From: Methylocystis echinoides
Lineage (GTDB): Bacteria; Pseudomonadota; Alphaproteobacteria; Rhizobiales; Beijerinckiaceae
DNA length: 64,000 nt
Reading direction: 5' to 3'
Assembly (NCBI RefSeq): GCF_027923385.1
Contig: NZ_BSEC01000001.1
Location: 2,802,501 to 2,866,500 of the forward strand
The notes beneath the pieces are model-generated. The model ran no database searches, was not told where the DNA came from, and worked only from the letters and a program-made list of their open reading frames with translations. The stretch's first letter is position 1; each line of letters begins with the position of its first letter. Below, in pieces: positions 63,385 to 64,000 of the stretch. A program made the translations under genes and the position numbers.

Positions 63385-64000
63385 CTACAACGTCGCCGCC
63401 GACGCGCCGCCCGGCCACATTTCCTTCGCGCGATTGCGCAGAATGTATTTTTGAATCTTGCCGGTCGACGTCTTGGGCAGCGGCCCGAAGACCACATGGC
63501 GCGGACATTTGAAATGCGCGAGGTGCTGGCGCGACCAGCCGACGATTTCCTCGGCTGTCGCCGATTCGCCCTCGCGCAGCTCCACGAAGGCGCAGGGCGT
63601 CTCGCCCCATTTGTCATCCGGCGCGGCGACCACGGCGGCGGCGCTCACCTTGGGGTGCTTGAAGAGAACGTCCTCCACTTCGATGGAGGAAATATTCTCG
63701 CCGCCGGAGATGATGATGTCCTTGGAGCGGTCCTTGAGCTGGATATAGCCGTCCGGATGCATCACGCCGAGGTCGCCAGAATGAAACCAGCCGCCGTGAA
63801 AGGCTTTCTCCGAGGCGGACTTGTTCTTCAGATAGCCCTTCATCACGATATTGCCGCGAAACATCACCTCGCCCATGGTCGCGCCGTCGCGCGGGACCGG
63901 CTGCATGGTTTCGGGGTCGATGACCTCGAGCTCCTCGAGCACATTATAGCGCACGCCCTGGCGCGCCTTCATCTGCGCCTGCCCGGCGCCGTCGAGCGAA
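63385..64000 (-). CDS. Acyl-CoA synthetase, C-terminal part (truncated by window edge)
   Basis: About 205 residues of an AMP-forming acyl-CoA synthetase are visible; the N-terminal part lies beyond the right edge. Motifs are [20 protein letters not shown], then [19 protein letters not shown] (A7), then [20 protein letters not shown] (A8 hinge), and the catalytic-lysine end [18 protein letters not shown] (A10). The family activates fatty or other carboxylic acids to CoA thioesters. The specific substrate cannot be read from the C-terminal domain. Confidence 0.9.
   Translation of the reverse strand, partial: SLDGAGQAQMKARQGVRYNVLEELEVIDPETMQPVPRDGATMGEVMFRGNIVMKGYLKNKSASEKAFHGGWFHSGDLGVMHPDGYIQLKDRSKDIIISGGENISSIEVEDVLFKHPKVSAAAVVAAPDDKWGETPCAFVELREGESATAEEIVGWSRQHLAHFKCPRHVVFGPLPKTSTGKIQKYILRNRAKEMWPGGASAATL

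Overview
The window looks like a chromosomal segment of a GC-rich alphaproteobacterium. The best fit is a methylotroph of the Methylocystaceae/Beijerinckiaceae group. This is inferred from an XoxF-type methanol dehydrogenase cluster with an adjacent pqqA-like peptide gene, an Alphaproteobacteria-type Tad/Cpa pilus locus, a direct-repeat SOS box of the alphaproteobacterial kind before ssb, and families common in Hyphomicrobiales (DUF992, DUF3011, Tim44-like, OpgD). No rRNA or species marker is present, so the genus is not fixed.

Layout. 0-2.8 kb: end of an unidentified gene, then a GT4 glycosyltransferase overlapping an O-antigen ligase-like polymerase. 2.9-9.8 kb: uvrA (with a palindromic repeat read in frame inside it), an AIM24-family protein, a DctA-type carrier, a fragment of a VOC protein, and ssb. 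9.9-14.5 kb: opgD and two glycosyltransferases. 14.5-15.5 kb: a 1.0-kb element inserted at the 5' end of dusA. It has 26-bp end repeats, a recurrent TGTTGTA motif near both ends, and a chain of four ORFs linked by ATGA overlaps, but no integrase. It leaves a 35-codon dusA stub and supplies a new dusA start. 16.5-28.4 kb: cobS, then the Tad locus (tadC, tadB, cpaF, cpaE, cpaD, cpaC, cpaB, cpaA, Flp pilin) with divergent accessory genes. cpaC is split by two frameshifts.

28.4-37 kb is housekeeping: phosphomannomutase, hrpB (also with an in-frame palindromic repeat), a Tim44-like protein, an MFS carrier, thyA-folA, and tRNA-Pro(CGG). 37-48.6 kb looks more accessory: a secreted two-repeat protein, a copper-type P1B-ATPase with a His-rich secreted peptide, a membrane protein of unknown role, an OmpR-like regulator with a TTG start, and xoxF-xoxJ-xoxG-pqqA. 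48.6-52 kb carries a large outer-membrane protein that appears to fuse two barrel types, plus DUF992 and DUF3011 proteins.

52-58.1 kb is a tightly packed four-gene signalling operon: an anchored urea/amide-type binding protein, a membrane hybrid histidine kinase, a single-domain receiver, and a HisKA-receiver-nucleotide cyclase protein. It has no transport genes and is the best candidate here for an under-described system. 58.2-64 kb holds a nucleoside carrier, a glycerol dehydrogenase-like enzyme, an MsbA-like ABC exporter, a small membrane protein with a clear terminator, and the C-terminal part of an acyl-CoA synthetase.

CC-rich/GG-rich palindromic repeats recur between genes and twice inside genes. 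All assignments come from reading translations and motifs; no database search was run.
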